7,902 nucleotides of DNA from an archaeon (GTDB taxonomy: Archaea > EX4484-52 > B79-G9): positions 1 through 7,902 of the forward strand of contig WSZW01000016.1 in assembly GCA_013139905.1 (NCBI GenBank), written 5' to 3'. The position numbers were made by a program, and so were the translations under genes. The notes below the pieces were generated by a model. It had not been told where the DNA came from and did not search any database. It worked only from the letters and a program-made list of their open reading frames with translations. This document shows, piece after piece, positions 5,793 through 7,902 of this stretch (position 1 is the stretch's first letter; each line of letters begins with the position of its first letter).

Positions 5793-5815
5793 ACCTCCAA
5801 GACCAATTAATATTA

Positions 5816-7138
5816 ATGATATCTATGAACTTAAGACATTTCATTCAAGATCTTGAAGCAAAAAACAATCTAATCAGAATCAAAAAACAAGTATCCGCAA
5901 CTTACGAAATCGCAAACATACTCGCCAAATTTGACGGAACACCAGTGATTTTTGATAACGTAAAAGACCACAACACAAAAGTCATAGGAAATCTATTCTC
6001 ATCAAGAGACCTAATAGCACAAGCACTAAATACAAAAAAAGAAAACCTGCTAAAAATCATGTCTAATTCAATTAACAATCCAATTACCCCAAAAACAGTA
6101 AAAACAGCACCGTGCCAGGAAATAATTGAAAAAAACGTTGATTTAAACACACTCCCAATTCTAAAATATCTACCCTCTGATGGCGGAAAATACATACCAT
6201 CCGCAATTATCATAATAAAAGACAATAAATTGGGACGAAACGTATGCTTTCACAGATTAATGCTTATAGGAAAAGACAAACTAGTAGCAAGAATTGTGGA
6301 AAACAGAGGAACACACAACGCGCTTAAAAAATCAAAAGAATCACTGGAAGTAGCTATTTGCATCGGAAATTCAGCAGCAACATTACTCGCAGCAGCAACA
6401 TCAATCAATCCAAAAGACGATGAATTCGCACTTGCAAATGCAATCGAAAAAACAGATCTTGTAAAATGTAAAACCGTAAACTTAGAAGTGCCGTGTGATT
6501 CAGAAATCATACTTGAAGGCACAATAACTCACGAACTTGCAGATGAAGGACCATTTATGGATTTAACAGAAACAATAGATCACATTCGAAAACAACCCGT
6601 AATTAAAATTAACTGCATCACAAAAAGAAAAGACGCAATATACCACACAATACTCCCGGGGCTATCAGAACACAAAAATTTAATGGGCATGCCTCGAGAA
6701 CCCACCATTTTTGATGAAGTAAACAAAGTTGTAAAATGTAATAACGTGCTTCTTACAAACGGTGGTGGCGGTTGGCTCCACGCAATCATACAAATAGAAA
6801 AAAAGAACAAAAATGATGGGAAAAAAGCAATAAAAGCAGCATTTGAAGGTCACAAATCACTTAAAAAATGCACGATAGTTGATAGCGACATAAACATCTA
6901 CAACCCCGAATCCGTTGAATGGGCGCAAGCAACAAGATACCAGGCAGGCAAAGACACAATCATACTTTTAAACCAACCAAGCTCCTCTCTAGATCCTTCT
7001 GCAACCCATAAAACAGGTGAAAAATCAAAAACAGATAAAATTGGAATTGACGCAACAATTCCCTTTAATAAAGACAAAAACGAATTTAAAAAACAAAATT
7101 ACAAAAAAATAAACCCACAAAACTATATTCAGGGATAA
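5816..7138 (+). CDS. UbiD-family decarboxylase, probable trans-anhydromevalonate 5-phosphate decarboxylase
   Basis: The 440-residue product has the full UbiD layout: LRHFIQDLE near the N-terminus, LPILKYLPSDGGKYI (112-127), the FMN and metal-site stretch GRNVCFHRLMLIGKDKL (140-156), ENRGTHNAL (162-170), PCDSEIILEGTI (226-237), DEGPFMDLTETID (243-255), LTNGGGGWLHAII (313-325) and GIDATIPF (410-417). By alignment with Fdc1/UbiD, Asn142 and Arg147 correspond to cofactor-site residues, and Arg147, Glu244 and Asp249 form the R-E-D triad. The family needs prenylated FMN made by a UbiX-type enzyme. In archaea the homologue characterised in Aeropyrum pernix makes isopentenyl phosphate from trans-anhydromevalonate 5-phosphate. 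The immediately following aconitase X gene makes that substrate, which strongly favours this role over a 4-hydroxybenzoate-type decarboxylase. The stop codon is one base from the next ATG, so the pair is translated together. Confidence 0.9.
   Translation: MISMNLRHFIQDLEAKNNLIRIKKQVSATYEIANILAKFDGTPVIFDNVKDHNTKVIGNLFSSRDLIAQALNTKKENLLKIMSNSINNPITPKTVKTAPCQEIIEKNVDLNTLPILKYLPSDGGKYIPSAIIIIKDNKLGRNVCFHRLMLIGKDKLVARIVENRGTHNALKKSKESLEVAICIGNSAATLLAAATSINPKDDEFALANAIEKTDLVKCKTVNLEVPCDSEIILEGTITHELADEGPFMDLTETIDHIRKQPVIKINCITKRKDAIYHTILPGLSEHKNLMGMPREPTIFDEVNKVVKCNNVLLTNGGGGWLHAIIQIEKKNKNDGKKAIKAAFEGHKSLKKCTIVDSDINIYNPESVEWAQATRYQAGKDTIILLNQPSSSLDPSATHKTGEKSKTDKIGIDATIPFNKDKNEFKKQNYKKINPQNYIQG
7131..7135 (+). 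promoter_or_regulatory. Weak Shine-Dalgarno of the aconitase X gene, inside the UbiD gene end
   Basis: AGGGA is followed by TAAT and the ATG at 7140. It overlaps the last codons of the UbiD gene, and TAATATG joins stop and start with one base between. Translational coupling is likely to matter as much as the weak site itself. Confidence 0.4.
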
Positions 7139-7139
7139 T

Positions 7140-7902
7140 ATGAACTTAAAAAATAAAGACAAAGACATTCTTAACGGCAAATATGGAAACGCCGCCAAAA
7201 AATCCATGGAAATACTAGTTGCGCTCGGAGAAATCTACGGCGCAAAAAAACTAATCCCAATAACTTCAGTACAAGTTGCAGGAGTATCATACCACAATCT
7301 AGGAGATGCAGGACTGGAATACTTAGAAGAACTAGCCACAGATGGAAAAGTAATAGTAAAAACAACACTAAATCCGGCAGGAATGGATTTAATAAACTGG
7401 AAAAAACTAGGAATATCAAAAGATTTTGCCGAAAAACAACTAAAAGTTATTGACGCGTTCAACAAATTAGGAATACAAACAACCGTCACATGCACACCGT
7501 ATTTAGTCGGAAACAAACCAAATAAAGAAGACCACATCGCGTGGTCAGAATCATCCGCAGTATGCTATGCAAACTCAGTATTAGGCGCAAAAACCAATCG
7601 TGAAGGCGGACCTTCAGCATTAGCCGCAGCAATTATTGGAAAAACACCAGAATACGGAATGCATTTAGATGAAAACAGACAAGCACAAGTAACAGTTGTT
7701 ACCAAAATAAATATGACCACACTTGATGATTTTAGTGCATTAGGTTACGCAATAGGAAAGAAAATCGAAAACAAAATCCCATACATCACAGGCATTACAA
7801 ACGCCAACACAGACCAACTAAAAATATTTTGTGCATCCATCGCCACTTACGGTGGAACCGCAATATTCCACATAGAAAATATAACGCCAAACAAAACTAA
7901 AA
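7140..7902 (+). CDS. Aconitase X catalytic (large) subunit, probable phosphomevalonate 5-dehydratase; C-terminus beyond window edge
   Basis: The frame is open from ATG at 7140 to the window end, 254 codons, about 60% of a usual 400-residue subunit. Family stretches are ITSVQVAGVSYHNLGDAG (41-58), VKTTLNPAGMD (73-83), FAEKQLKVIDAFNKLG (96-111), TVTCTPYLVGN (115-125), HIAWSESSAVCYANSVLGA (132-150), TNREGGPSALAAAI (152-165) and TPEYGMHLDENR (169-180). Cys118 and Cys142 are likely ligands of the [4Fe-4S] cluster; a third would lie past the edge. The family splits into phosphomevalonate dehydratase and bacterial hydroxyproline-pathway enzymes; the archaeal setting beside UbiD and mevalonate genes favours dehydration of mevalonate 5-phosphate to the trans-anhydro form. 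It needs a small swivel-domain subunit (DUF126), expected just downstream. The start follows the one-base junction with the UbiD stop. Confidence 0.92.
   Translation, partial: MNLKNKDKDILNGKYGNAAKKSMEILVALGEIYGAKKLIPITSVQVAGVSYHNLGDAGLEYLEELATDGKVIVKTTLNPAGMDLINWKKLGISKDFAEKQLKVIDAFNKLGIQTTVTCTPYLVGNKPNKEDHIAWSESSAVCYANSVLGAKTNREGGPSALAAAIIGKTPEYGMHLDENRQAQVTVVTKINMTTLDDFSALGYAIGKKIENKIPYITGITNANTDQLKIFCASIATYGGTAIFHIENITPNKTK

Noticed and set aside
1..7902. CRISPR arrays, tRNA genes, insertion-sequence ends or phage genes
   Set aside because: I looked for regularly spaced repeats, cloverleaf-like stretches and terminal inverted repeats in the spacers and found none; all spacers are under 200 bases.

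Overview
The window reads as chromosomal DNA of an AT-rich archaeon (one third G+C in a sample line I counted near 7150, but close to half in part of the HMG-CoA synthase gene). The domain call rests on four things: an archaeal-type HMG-CoA synthase next to a thiolase, a UbiD-like decarboxylase next to an aconitase X large subunit, start sites lying 23 nt behind ATATAAA-type TATA boxes, and GGTG-type Shine-Dalgarno sequences where genes are internal or carry leaders. The lineage (a DPANN group or a low-GC euryarchaeal/altiarchaeal line) cannot be fixed from this sequence.

Leftward arm (minus strand, right to left): a small two-helix membrane protein (3950-4141), a GHMP kinase in the place of mevalonate kinase (2883-3881), HMG-CoA reductase (1515-2777), HMG-CoA synthase (319-1365) and the first 102 codons of an acetyl-CoA acetyltransferase (1-307). 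Rightward arm (plus strand): pyruvate kinase (4325-5728), UbiD-like decarboxylase (5816-7138) and the first 254 codons of an aconitase X large subunit (7140-7902). The two arms diverge from an intergenic region at about 4142-4324.

Together the genes spell out most of the archaeal (modified) mevalonate pathway. Thiolase makes acetoacetyl-CoA, HMG-CoA synthase condenses it with acetyl-CoA, HMG-CoA reductase gives mevalonate and the kinase gives mevalonate 5-phosphate. Phosphomevalonate dehydratase (aconitase X type) then makes trans-anhydromevalonate 5-phosphate, and the UbiD-type enzyme decarboxylates that to isopentenyl phosphate. Still missing are the partner of the thiolase/synthase pair (DUF35), the small dehydratase subunit, isopentenyl phosphate kinase, isopentenyl-diphosphate isomerase and the UbiX-type enzyme supplying prenylated FMN; some probably lie just outside the window. 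Pyruvate kinase sits among them and feeds the pyruvate to acetyl-CoA supply.

The most interesting points are: (1) the mevalonate kinase lacks the usual Lys, His and catalytic Asp of its family (Asn10, Tyr17, Glu158) although its context leaves no other kinase in view; (2) HMG-CoA reductase, the kinase, pyruvate kinase and the UbiD enzyme all have a TATA-like box ending exactly 23 nt before an ATG, which predicts leaderless transcripts and decides their starts; (3) a 17-nt motif (15 of 17 identical) occurs both near the HMG-CoA reductase promoter and between the divergent promoters of the pyruvate kinase region. I see no tRNA, rRNA, CRISPR array, insertion sequence or phage gene. No gene-free stretch exceeds 300 bases.
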